DNA of 64,000 nucleotides from positions 2,680,501-2,744,500 of the forward strand of contig NZ_VFNX01000001.1 of NCBI RefSeq assembly GCF_006715785.1, read 5' to 3'. The position numbers and the translations under genes were made by a program. The DNA is from Streptomyces puniciscabiei (GTDB lineage Bacteria > Actinomycetota > Actinomycetes > Streptomycetales > Streptomycetaceae). This document shows positions 8,257 to 15,953 of the stretch, piece after piece (within the stretch, counting starts at the first letter, position 1; the number at the start of each line of letters is the position of its first letter). The notes under the pieces were generated by a model. That model searched no databases and was not told where the DNA came from. It worked only from the letters and a program-made list of their open reading frames with translations.

Positions 8257-9521
8257 CAGCGGGTGACTCCCTCGTGGAAGCCCGAGGGCTCCGGGAGGCT
8301 GGGGGCGGCCTGTCTCTCCGAGGCCCAGGCCAGGGTCTCGGCCAGGGTGCGCCAGATCTCGGAGGCCAGGTGGACGTTGGAGGCGTTCTGGGCCTCCTGG
8401 GCGAGTTCCTCGATGCGGCGGACGCCGGCTTCGCGGTCGCCCTCCAGGATGCGGATCTGGTGGGCGAGGACCTCAAGCCGGATCCGGTCGCGGAAGGTCA
8501 GCTGCGGCAGGGCGTCCGTGAGCTGCTCGCACAGCGTCTTGGCTAGCACCAAGTCGCGCTGGTGAAAGGCGAGATGGGCCTTGATGACGAGAAGTTCCTG
8601 GCGGTGCAGCGGGCCTCCGAAGAGACCCAGGGCGTGTTCGGCCTCGGTCAGCCACTGCTGGGCCTCGGTCACCCGGCGCGGGATCATCTGCAGGTACAGG
8701 GACGAGGCGGCCAGCCGCAGCCGCAGCATCAGGTCGCCGTGGCTCGGAAGTTCGGCCAGGGCCCGCTGCAACAGCTGGGCGGCGCCCGGGTAGTCACCCT
8801 GGCGGATGCGTACGTTCGCGGCCGACCACAGGGCTTCGGCGCGCAGCACGGTGGGCAGGACGTCGATCGGTTCCAGCATCTGGTCGGCGAGCCGGCGCGC
8901 CTCCGTGATCAGGCCCGACTCCGCCTCGACCGACAGGAGCACCAGTTGGGCGCGGACGGTGTCCGCCACGGGGACCGCCCCGTTGTCGGCGGTGCGGAGG
9001 GCGTTCTGGGCGACGGCGCGGGCCTCCTCGATGTCACCGACGGCACGCAGGCAGCGGGCGAGGAGAGTGCGGGAGCGCACCTGGAGGGTGGGCACCTCCA
9101 GGCGGTCGCTCAGCTCGGTGAGTTCGCGTGCCGCGGCGAGTTCGTCCTGGCGCTCGCCCTGCTTGGCGTGCAGCTGGGCCAGCTTCCACAGGGACAGCCA
9201 GCGCAGGGAGAGATCCTCGCCGCTCTCCGCCTGGACGGCCTCCCCGAGCAGCCGGATGGCGTCGTCGGTGTCGTCCGAGGAACTGGCGGACGCGAGGGCC
9301 CGGCCCAGCGGGGAGGTGTGGATGCCTTGCAGGACGGACGCGGGGACGCCCAGTCGCTGGGTGAGGTGGTCGAGCACCTTGGCGGTCGGGCGCCGGGCCC
9401 CGGACTCCAGGCGTGACAGATACGCGGTGGACATGCCGCCCTCGGCAACCTCGGCCTGGGACAGGCCCCGCTCCTGCCGGAGGGCCTTCAATAGCTGTCC
9501 GAACTCGGGTTGTTCGAGCAC
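8256..9521 (-). CDS. XRE-family regulator with C-terminal TPR array (paralogue 2)
   Basis: A 421-residue protein with an N-terminal helix-turn-helix (FGQLLKALRQERGLSQ, AYLSRLESGARRPTAKV) and a long helical repeat region, for example YPGAAQLLQRALAEL, ITEARRLADQML and LVLAKTLCEQL. It is the paralogue of 4947-6167. Translation runs directly into the CHAT-like gene through a TGATG junction, so regulator and protease are made together. A palindromic TTGNCAA site lies 63-80 bases upstream of its ATG, consistent with autoregulation. Alternative roles include a peptide-responsive regulator of the Rap/NprR kind. The family assignment is firm; the signal is unknown. Confidence 0.82.
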   Translation of the reverse strand: MLEQPEFGQLLKALRQERGLSQAEVAEGGMSTAYLSRLESGARRPTAKVLDHLTQRLGVPASVLQGIHTSPLGRALASASSSDDTDDAIRLLGEAVQAESGEDLSLRWLSLWKLAQLHAKQGERQDELAAARELTELSDRLEVPTLQVRSRTLLARCLRAVGDIEEARAVAQNALRTADNGAVPVADTVRAQLVLLSVEAESGLITEARRLADQMLEPIDVLPTVLRAEALWSAANVRIRQGDYPGAAQLLQRALAELPSHGDLMLRLRLAASSLYLQMIPRRVTEAQQWLTEAEHALGLFGGPLHRQELLVIKAHLAFHQRDLVLAKTLCEQLTDALPQLTFRDRIRLEVLAHQIRILEGDREAGVRRIEELAQEAQNASNVHLASEIWRTLAETLAWASERQAAPSLPEPSGFHEGVTR

Positions 9522-9580
9522 TTAGCCATCCCTGAGCCTGTGGGTCCCCGTGAACGGAACCATCTTCAGTGCGGGACACA

Positions 9581-9603
9581 GGGTTGTCAACCTTTGGCAA
9601 CCC
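9581..9603. promoter_or_regulatory. Candidate operator: gggTTGTCAA-n3-TTGGCAAccc
   Basis: Two TTGNCAA half-sites (9584-9590 and 9594-9600) with flanking ggg and ccc make a near-perfect palindrome centred at 9592. The half-site starts are 10 bases apart. It lies just upstream of the second XRE-TPR gene and about 195 bases past the end of the small exported-peptide gene, whose promoter must lie beyond 9999. This is the best-formed copy of the motif shared across the regulatory block. Confidence 0.55.
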
Positions 9604-9798
9604 TGCTCGTTGAGGGGTCACCGGCCCGGAAAACCGGGCCGGTGACCCCAGCCGCCCACCACGCGGGCCACAGCCCGCCGCACTGGACGCTCCACGCGGG
9701 TCGGCCCGTCACCGCAGATGCACTGCGGGCCGGTGTGGGCCGCCGCGACCCGCACCGCACGGGTCGCCGGCCCTCTCCGCGATCGGTCGCCCCGCGGG

Positions 9799-9999
9799 TT
9801 ACGGCCAGTCGATGCGGCCGGCCGCGACCGGGGCGGACTGCGCGCGGAGGTCGTGCGCGCCGTGCAGCGGCCAGTCGATCCTCAGGTGCGCGGCCTGGAC
9901 CATACGGCCCTCGGTGCCGGCGTGGACGGCGGCCGTCCCGAGTGCGAGGACGGCGGCCGACAGGAGGGCGGTGGTGGTGCGACGACAGGCGTTCTTCAT
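9799..9999 (-). CDS. Small exported peptide with two RIDWP motifs
   Basis: A 66-residue protein. It begins with a classical signal peptide: MKNACRR, then a hydrophobic core TALLSAAVLALGTAA and a VHA cleavage site near residue 27. The mature part of about 39 residues contains LRIDWP and, at the very C-terminus, GRIDWP. A GGGGGAA ribosome binding site precedes the ATG by six bases, which supports this as a real gene. It sits between the XRE-TPR/CHAT operon and the nucleoside operon, with a candidate operator 139-183 bases upstream. No family is recognised. It could be a signalling peptide read by the TPR regulators, a protease substrate, or an unrelated secreted protein. Confidence 0.6.
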   Translation of the reverse strand: MKNACRRTTTALLSAAVLALGTAAVHAGTEGRMVQAAHLRIDWPLHGAHDLRAQSAPVAAGRIDWP

Positions 10000-10137
10000 G
10001 AGTGTTCCCCCGGGATGTCGAGTGTGGTGGTGTCTGTAGACCCACCGGAGGCTGGTCAGTGCACGGTCGGACCGGCCCGGAACGGGGTGTTCCCGGAAGC
10101 CGGCGGCGACCGCTCGGTCAGGTCGAAGCTAGATCAC

Positions 10138-10182
10138 TTGCCAAAGCTTGACAAGTCTCAGCGAATGATTGACAAATTTGTC
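10138..10182. promoter_or_regulatory. Candidate operator array: three TTGNCAA copies and a GACAAATTTGTC palindrome
   Basis: Contains TTGCCAA (10138-10144), TTGACAA (10148-10154) and TTGACAA (10169-10175). The last merges into the perfect palindrome gacaaatttgtc (10171-10182). Starts are 10 and 21 bases apart, so the copies lie on one helix face. It lies between the exported-peptide gene (minus) and the nucleoside biosynthesis operon (plus), so it could control either or both. Confidence 0.55.
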
Positions 10183-10475
10183 GGGCCGCACCTAGCGTCC
10201 TGTCACGAACGAGAGAGCCGCGGTGATGCCGGGGCCCTGTCCCGGATGTCTCGGCGCCCGCCGCAGCGGGCGCGCGCGGTGACGACAGGGCGTCCTGTTC
10301 CCGCGGCGGACGGCGACCCACGATGCGGAGTCCCATGGCGCCGACCGCCGGCTGAAGAAGACCATGTCCGCCCGGGACATGCCCAAGTCCCGTGCCCTGC
10401 GGGAGTCCTCGGCCGGACGGCACCTCGTGTGCACAGCGACAGCAGCCCAGCGACCCAGACCAAGGTGGTCACACG
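10183..10475. other. Leader of the nucleoside operon, no gene recognised
   Basis: About 290 bases between the operator array and the GNAT start. It contains a small hairpin cgcccgc-cgca-gcgggcg at 10255-10272. Short open frames are present but none carries a recognisable motif or a better ribosome binding site than the GNAT gene itself. Confidence 0.4.
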
Positions 10476-11576
10476 GTGACAGCCCTGACCCATACGCCCC
10501 TGCCTTCGACCGAGCCGTCCCGGGCCGGTTCCCTGCGCACCCGCGCGGCCGGCGAGGACGACCGAGACTTCCTCAGGTCCCTCTTCACCAGCACGCTCAG
10601 CCCGTTCTACGACGGTGACCACGCGGCGCACGCCGATCGCGTCCTCGATGCGCACCTCGCCTCCGGACGCGACCCGCTCGGTCACTTCTCCCACTCCCAG
10701 CGCACCTTCATCCTGTGTTCGGACGACACATCCGACGCCGAGCGGCTGGGTGTGCTGCACATGGCGGTCAAGCGTCAGGGCACGGTGAAGATCAGTCCGC
10801 TGATCCTCGTGCCGGAGCACCGCAGTCGCTCCGGGCTCGGCACCCTGCTGCTGCGCGCGGCGGAGGACTTCGCGCGCGAGGCCGGCGCCCGGCAGCTCTA
10901 CTGCACGGTCGCCGCCGCCAACACCGCCGCGCTCAACTTCTTCCTCGGGCACGGCTTCGTGCTGGCGGGCAGCGCGCCCGGACAGTACAAGCCGGACAGC
11001 GTCGAGCACATGCTCTACAAGGACCTGGCCCTGCACACGGAGCCTTCCGGGGACGACCGCACCGGCGCCGTGAGCGGCACCCGCATCCGCCCCTTCCGGC
11101 CACAGGACGCGCCCGGGCTGCGTGAGCTGGTGCTGCGCGCGATGCAGCCCGCGTACCGGGGTGTGAACGCGGACTGGGTGGGGGCGCTGATCGCCGGGCA
11201 CCACCGGCGCCACGACGGTGATCCCCACCAGAAGTCCAAGGTCATCCACGTGGCGGTGGACGAAACGGGCACCTTGCGCGGAGTGGCCGCCGCCGGCCGG
11301 AAGAAGGGCCTGTCCGTCAAGGTGATGCCGCTGTGCGCGGACCACCCGGCCGTCCTCGCCCAGCTCCTGGACCAGCTGCCCGACCTGCACCGCGGGCTCG
11401 GCCGCAAGCTCTACACCCACCAGCCGCCGGATCCCGCCGTCACCGCGCTCATGCAGAGCCGCGGCTGGTCCCTGGAGGGCCTGATGCCGACCGCGTACCA
11501 CCCCGACACCTGCACCGTTCAATGGGGCCTGATCCTGCCCCCAGCGCCACACCGCACCGGAGACACACATGAGTGA
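10476..11576 (+). CDS. Two-domain GNAT acetyltransferase
   Basis: A 366-residue protein. The N-terminal half is a clear GNAT domain: a core strand then LVPEHRSRSGLGTLLLRAAE, the acetyl-CoA pyrophosphate loop, and a following NTAALNFFLGHGF helix. The C-terminal half begins TRIRPFRPQDAPGL, also GNAT-like, but lacks the R/Q-x-x-G-x-G/A loop and may be a degenerate partner domain. The GTG at 10476 follows an AAGGTGG and gives the best start; longer upstream frames have no ribosome binding site. It heads the nucleoside operon and overlaps the next gene by eight bases. Likely roles are self-resistance by acetylating the product or acylation of an intermediate; neither is proven. Confidence 0.75.
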   Translation: MTALTHTPLPSTEPSRAGSLRTRAAGEDDRDFLRSLFTSTLSPFYDGDHAAHADRVLDAHLASGRDPLGHFSHSQRTFILCSDDTSDAERLGVLHMAVKRQGTVKISPLILVPEHRSRSGLGTLLLRAAEDFAREAGARQLYCTVAAANTAALNFFLGHGFVLAGSAPGQYKPDSVEHMLYKDLALHTEPSGDDRTGAVSGTRIRPFRPQDAPGLRELVLRAMQPAYRGVNADWVGALIAGHHRRHDGDPHQKSKVIHVAVDETGTLRGVAAAGRKKGLSVKVMPLCADHPAVLAQLLDQLPDLHRGLGRKLYTHQPPDPAVTALMQSRGWSLEGLMPTAYHPDTCTVQWGLILPPAPHRTGDTHE

Positions 11577-11946
11577 CCTGGACCAGTACGCCGACGAACT
11601 GCACTCCTTCGTGGCCGCACGCGGCTGGGACGCCTTCCAGAACCCCAAGAACCTGGCGATGGCCCTCGGCGGCGAGAGCGGGGAACTGCTGGCGCTTCTG
11701 CAGTGGCTCACCCCGGAGGAAGCCGCGGCACGCCCCTTCGAGGACCCCGAGTTCCGCCGCGAACTCGCCCACGAGCTGGCCGACATCCTCAACTACCTGC
11801 TGCGGCTGTCCCGTTCGGCCGGTATCGACCTGCTCGCAGCCGCCCGCGAGAAGCTCGCCCTCAACGAGCAGCGGTACCCGGTGGAGCTGGCACGCGGTAA
11901 CGCCCTGAAGTACGACCGGCTGGCCGAGGCGGGTGAGCAGGCATGA
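11569..11946 (+). CDS. MazG-like nucleoside triphosphate pyrophosphohydrolase
   Basis: A 125-residue all-alpha NTP pyrophosphatase. The metal-binding pattern is visible as E36SGE39 and E69LADILNY (Glu69, Asp72), the EExxE...ExxD signature of the MazG/dCTPase-like family. These enzymes cleave an NTP to the monophosphate plus pyrophosphate. Its place between a GNAT and a CMP-hydrolase-type gene, overlapping both, suggests that it makes CMP from CTP as feedstock for free cytosine. That link is inferred from context; house-cleaning of non-canonical nucleotides is the other possibility. Confidence 0.82.
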   Translation: MSDLDQYADELHSFVAARGWDAFQNPKNLAMALGGESGELLALLQWLTPEEAAARPFEDPEFRRELAHELADILNYLLRLSRSAGIDLLAAAREKLALNEQRYPVELARGNALKYDRLAEAGEQA

Positions 11947-12617
11947 GCGGCACCACTTCCCTGCCCCCCACGTCCGCTGCCGCGGCACACACCGCGGCCG
12001 GCCAGCGCATCGGTGACGGCCTCACCGGTGGCCTGCGTGTCTTTCTCGCCGCGCCGTTCGTGCAGTTCATCGATCCGGCCGATGGCGTGGTCCGTCCCGA
12101 GTGGCGGCAGCGGCTGTCGGCCTTGCGTGAGGCACTTCTCGACGCCGGGCACGCGGTCTTCAACGCCCACCACAACGAGGGGTGGGGCGAGTGGGGTCTG
12201 CCCCCACAGGAGTGCGTCCCCTCCGACTTCCGCGCGATGCAGTGCGCCGACCTGGTGCTCGCCTACCCGGGGACCCCGCCCTCCACGGGCGTCGCGCTCG
12301 AACTGGGCTGGGCCTCCGCGCTGCGCAAGCCCGTCGCCCTGCTGCTCGACCCCGGCACCACCTACAGCCCGATGATTTCGGCACTCGGCCAGATCTCCCC
12401 GGTGCTGCAGCTGCCGTTCGACGGCAGCTGGTCCGCGCAGTGCCTCGACCGCGCGGTCCGCACCGCCCTGGACTGGGCCACCGGTCTCGGTGTCCAGCCG
12501 GGGCCGTGGAGCGCACCGGAGCTGGACCCGGCCCTGGCCTACCACCGGCACGCGACGGACCACCCCGACCCGCCCGAGGCGGAGCCGGCCGCTGCGGAAA
12601 CGGTGGTGCAGGCATGA
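11943..12617 (+). CDS. Nucleoside 2-deoxyribosyltransferase-fold CMP hydrolase (BlsM/MilB type)
   Basis: A 224-residue protein of the nucleoside 2-deoxyribosyltransferase fold. After a flexible N-terminus come LRVFLAAPF and the conserved STGVALELGWA, with the catalytic glutamate at residue 120, and an Asp in CADLVLAYPG. In blasticidin S and mildiomycin biosynthesis, proteins of this fold hydrolyse the N-glycosidic bond of CMP or hydroxymethyl-CMP to release the free base. No thymidylate-synthase-like CMP hydroxymethylase is seen in the window, so unmodified cytosine is the likelier product. The ATG overlaps the MazG stop by four bases and its stop overlaps the next ATG by four, so the genes are tightly coupled. 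Confidence 0.8.
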   Translation: MSGTTSLPPTSAAAAHTAAGQRIGDGLTGGLRVFLAAPFVQFIDPADGVVRPEWRQRLSALREALLDAGHAVFNAHHNEGWGEWGLPPQECVPSDFRAMQCADLVLAYPGTPPSTGVALELGWASALRKPVALLLDPGTTYSPMISALGQISPVLQLPFDGSWSAQCLDRAVRTALDWATGLGVQPGPWSAPELDPALAYHRHATDHPDPPEAEPAAAETVVQA

Positions 12618-13900
12618 CGACTTTTCTGCGGACACTCGCCACGGCCGCTGGCCGCGCCAAGCCGCCCACCACCGTGACCGTCGCCCTGTGCGGTGTCGAG
12701 TTCGGCTGGGGCAGCGCCGGAAAGCTCGGTGCGATCGTGCACGCGCTGCGGGCGAAGCTCGGCGACCGCGTGCGCTTCGTCGGGCTCGGCTCGCGGCTCG
12801 GCCGCGAGATCGTGCGCGGCCACGGTGTCGAAGAGTGGCACGACGTCGACCTCGGGGATGCGCGGGCGCTGCGCGCCCTGGTGGACGAGCGGTCCCTGGA
12901 CGCCGCCGTGTGTGTCCTGGACCGGGCCGCCGCGGTGGCGCTGGAGGACGCAGGCTGCCCCGTCGTGTTTGTCGACAGCCTGCCGTTCCTGTGGACGAAG
13001 GACGATCTGGACAGCCTGCCGCTGCGAGCCAGCGCCTACTGCGCACAGCTCGTTCCCGGGCTGCCGGGTCCAGCCTGGCCCGTGCTGGCCCGTGTGGAGA
13101 ACCTGCGCTGGGTCGAGTCGGTGGTTGTCCCCGGGCCGGTTCGGACAGGACCCGAGATGCGGCGGGCCGGCGAACGCCGCGCGGTGGTCAGCCTGGGCGG
13201 CCTGCTGTCACCGCTGCTGGACGATCCCTCCGCCTACCTGTCCCTGGCGGTGCCGGCCGCGCTCGGCGCTCTCGCCGCGTGGGGCACCCGGCAGGTCACG
13301 CTGTGCGGCAACGTGCCCGAGGGACTGTTCGACGACATCACCGTTCCGGCGGGCCTGGACGTACGCAGCGGCGCCCTCGGCCACCAGGGCTTCCTGGCCG
13401 AGATCGCCGAGGCCGACGTCCTGCTCACCTCCCCCGGTCTGACGACGCTGCTGGAGACCAGCACGCGCGGGGTGCCCGCGGTGTGCCTGCCCCCGCAGAA
13501 CATCAGCCAGATCCTCAACGCCTCCTTCTACGCGCAGGCCACCGAGGCGCCGGTCGCCGAGTGGCCCGAGGAGGTGTTCCGCGCCCAGGAGGTGCTCGAC
13601 GCCCGCCTGGTCACGGCATCCGACGACGTCACGGACGGCGGTGGATCGCCCGGCGAGGACGCCGCCCTGGAACTGATCTACGGCGGGATCGCGCGCGCGG
13701 CCCGCACCCCCGCGCCGGTCCGCGCGGCCCTGACCGAGCGCATCGGCGCCTGCCTCGCCGCGGTCGAGCGGCAGCAAAGCCGATGGACCGCCCTGGCCCG
13801 GCTGGTCGGCACCGGCGGCGCGGCCCAGGTCGCGGACATCGTGCTGGCCACCGCGGCTCGCCACGGCACCAGTCACCGCCCCGCCGACCTCCCTTCCTGA
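12614..13900 (+). CDS. Cytosylglucuronate (CGA) synthase, GT-B type
   Basis: A 428-residue cytoplasmic glycosyltransferase of the GT-B fold. It has an N-terminal Rossmann half (TVALCGVEFGWGSAGKLGAI), a middle RRAVVSLGGL strand, and the donor-binding C-terminal half with ADVLLTSPGLTTLLE and VPAVCLPPQNISQ. This pattern fits the BlsD/MilC family, which joins free cytosine to UDP-glucuronic acid to give cytosylglucuronic acid, the first committed nucleoside of blasticidin-type antibiotics. It directly follows the CMP hydrolase gene (ATGA overlap) and precedes the radical SAM gene by 14 bases, the order expected for that pathway. Base and sugar specificity are inferred from family and context. Confidence 0.82.
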   Translation: MTTFLRTLATAAGRAKPPTTVTVALCGVEFGWGSAGKLGAIVHALRAKLGDRVRFVGLGSRLGREIVRGHGVEEWHDVDLGDARALRALVDERSLDAAVCVLDRAAAVALEDAGCPVVFVDSLPFLWTKDDLDSLPLRASAYCAQLVPGLPGPAWPVLARVENLRWVESVVVPGPVRTGPEMRRAGERRAVVSLGGLLSPLLDDPSAYLSLAVPAALGALAAWGTRQVTLCGNVPEGLFDDITVPAGLDVRSGALGHQGFLAEIAEADVLLTSPGLTTLLETSTRGVPAVCLPPQNISQILNASFYAQATEAPVAEWPEEVFRAQEVLDARLVTASDDVTDGGGSPGEDAALELIYGGIARAARTPAPVRAALTERIGACLAAVERQQSRWTALARLVGTGGAAQVADIVLATAARHGTSHRPADLPS

Positions 13901-13914
13901 AAGGCTCACCGATC

Positions 13915-14907
13915 ATGCAGGAACGACACCGCTATCTGTTCATCCGTGTGCTGGAGGCATGCAACGCCGACTGCTTCATGTGCGAGTTCGCCCTGTCCCG
14001 GGACACCTACCGGTTCAGTTTGGAGGACTTCGCCGAACTGCTCCCGGAGGCGGTGGCGAAGGGGGTGGGCTACGTCCGCTTCACCGGCGGCGAGCCGCTG
14101 ATGCACCGGGACGTCGTCGATCTGGTGCGCATGGGCACCGAGCACGGCATGCGCATGTCGCTGATCACGAACGGCATGTTCCTGCCCCGCTTCGTCGACC
14201 GGCTCGCCGACGCCGGGCTGGCCCAGGTGATCGTCAGCCTGGACGGCTCCTCCGCCGCCACCCACGACGTCTACCGCCGCTCCCCCGGCATGTTCGACAA
14301 CGGCCTGGAAGGGCTGCGCCGGGCGAAGGAGCTGGGCATCATCCCGCGCGTCAACTCCGTCGTGGGACCGCACAACTTCGCGCAGATGCCCGAGCTGCAG
14401 CGGGTGCTGACCGACCTCGGCGTCCAGCAGTGGGAGCTGTCCGCGATCAAGCTGGACCGTGAGATCCGCTATCCGTCGGCGGAGGAGGTCATCGCCACCT
14501 GCGAGCCCATCTACACCGCCGACCCGGCCACCACGCTCGTACCGCTCGGCAAGCGCTTCTACGGCGACACGCCCGAGGAGCAGAAGGCCTTCTTCGAGGA
14601 GTCCCTGCCGCCGCGCGCCTCGGAGCCCCTGTGCCTGGTCACCGACGACGTGATCTACCTGGACGGCAAGAACGGCCGGATGTTCTCGTGCAGCTGCCTT
14701 CCGCACAAGGAGGGGGACGAGGGCCCCGGCGGTGCGCCGCTGCGCACCGGCGACGGCAAGGTCATGCTCGACAGCCCGGTCTTCCGCACCCACGCGGACC
14801 TCTTCAAGCAGCAGGGTCCGACGATGTGCGGCGGCTGCTCCGCGACCGCCGCCGGCTACAGCGACGACCTCGCCCGCATGGGCACCGTACCGGCCTGGAG
14901 CTATTGA
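13915..14907 (+). CDS. Radical SAM enzyme, cytosylglucuronate decarboxylase type (BlsE-like)
   Basis: A 330-residue radical SAM protein. The [4Fe-4S]-SAM cysteines are in EACNADCFMCEF (Cys16, Cys20, Cys23; CX3CX2C), with the glycine-rich RFTGGEPL motif after it and an LITNG strand. Near the C-terminus CSCLPH and MCGGCSAT supply further cysteines that could bind a second cluster or zinc. BlsE of blasticidin biosynthesis decarboxylates the C5 carboxylate of CGA by radical chemistry; position immediately after CGA synthase makes that the best assignment. An AAGG follows the preceding stop and supports the ATG at 13915. Confidence 0.82.
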   Translation: MQERHRYLFIRVLEACNADCFMCEFALSRDTYRFSLEDFAELLPEAVAKGVGYVRFTGGEPLMHRDVVDLVRMGTEHGMRMSLITNGMFLPRFVDRLADAGLAQVIVSLDGSSAATHDVYRRSPGMFDNGLEGLRRAKELGIIPRVNSVVGPHNFAQMPELQRVLTDLGVQQWELSAIKLDREIRYPSAEEVIATCEPIYTADPATTLVPLGKRFYGDTPEEQKAFFEESLPPRASEPLCLVTDDVIYLDGKNGRMFSCSCLPHKEGDEGPGGAPLRTGDGKVMLDSPVFRTHADLFKQQGPTMCGGCSATAAGYSDDLARMGTVPAWSY

Positions 14908-14962
14908 CGGCCCCGCCTTCCCCTCACGCCCGCGTCTGGAACCGACCGCGCCCGGAGCCACC

Positions 14963-15901
14963 ATGTCCTCACCCACCACCGCCCCGCATCCCGCCCCGCC
15001 GCGGCTGCGCGTGCTCGCCACCGCGCGACCCGCGCTGGAGTCCCAGGCCGCACTGCGCCACGTCAGCGCCCACCTCACCGAAGTCGAGCTGACCGGTCAG
15101 CCGGACGCAGGCCCCGCCCCCGGCGCCGCCGTGGTCTGCGACGACGACGTGCTCGCCGCGCGCCTGAGCGCCTCCGGCGTGCCCGTCGTGTTCGTCGCCT
15201 CCGGCGGCCCCCCGCCCGGCGACACCTGGCCACCGTCGGCGGTCCGCTGCCTGCACCAGCCCGGCTGGCTGGGCGGGCAGCGCGCCAAGGGCGTGCACAA
15301 CGTCGGCACGATCGCCCCGCCCCGGGCCGCCCGGGCGCGCGCGGCGCGCGGCGCGGTCGTCCAGCTGTCCACACCGGATCTGCACCCCGACGACCACGCG
15401 GCCGTCGCCCGGGCCGGCGCGACCCTGCGCGCCGCCGTGGAAGCGGCACAGTACGACGGGAAACCGCTGCTCGGTGTGGTCCTGGACGCGCCGGTGCCCG
15501 CACGCTCCGCCCTACTGTCCGCGGCCGGGGAGGACGCCGGCGCGCTGCCCGTCGCAGGGGTCGAGGAGGCCGCCACGGAGCGGCTGCTGGCCGAGGCGTC
15601 GCTGCTGGTCACCTCGCCTCTGCTGACTGCCGTCAACCAGGCGCACGCCGCTCGGGTCCCGCTGCTGCTGCTCCCGGCGCTGGACGCGCACCAGGCGAGC
15701 CGGCTCGCCGGGATCACGGATGCCGCCGGCGTCGAGGTGCTCGACGCGGCCGCACCGGACGCCTCGGCCGACCGCGCCGTCCGAGGTGCCGACCCGCTCT
15801 GGAGCCGCGTTTCCCGGGCACTGGAGCACGCCGGCGACGACCGGCGCGGCGCCCAGCGCGTCGCCCGTCAGGTCCGGCAGCTCCTGCTCGCCCCGTTCTG
15901 A
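14963..15901 (+). CDS. CGA-synthase-related protein, shortened paralogue
   Basis: A 312-residue protein resembling the CGA synthase three genes upstream-side in pattern. GVPVVFVASGG matches CPVVFVDSLP, ARGAVVQLSTP matches RRAVVSLGGL, and ASLLVTSPLLTAVNQ with VPLLLLPALDAHQ matches ADVLLTSPGLTTLLE with VPAVCLPPQNISQ. It is about 115 residues shorter and lacks the glycine-rich N-terminal loop of the full enzyme. It may be a non-catalytic partner, act on a later sugar, or be an enzyme losing function. The reading frame is intact with normal codon bias and a GGAG ribosome binding site nine bases before the ATG, so it is probably expressed. Confidence 0.7.
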   Translation: MSSPTTAPHPAPPRLRVLATARPALESQAALRHVSAHLTEVELTGQPDAGPAPGAAVVCDDDVLAARLSASGVPVVFVASGGPPPGDTWPPSAVRCLHQPGWLGGQRAKGVHNVGTIAPPRAARARAARGAVVQLSTPDLHPDDHAAVARAGATLRAAVEAAQYDGKPLLGVVLDAPVPARSALLSAAGEDAGALPVAGVEEAATERLLAEASLLVTSPLLTAVNQAHAARVPLLLLPALDAHQASRLAGITDAAGVEVLDAAAPDASADRAVRGADPLWSRVSRALEHAGDDRRGAQRVARQVRQLLLAPF

Positions 15902-15953
15902 CGCGGCCTCGCCCCGCAGCCCCTGTCCACCCACCTCGAACGGAAGCCCGCTG

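Noticed and set aside
12490..14907. An 805-codon plus frame that merges the CGA synthase region with the radical SAM gene.
   Set aside because: The first half is an Arg-rich shadow of the CGA synthase in another frame; the real radical SAM gene starts at 13915.
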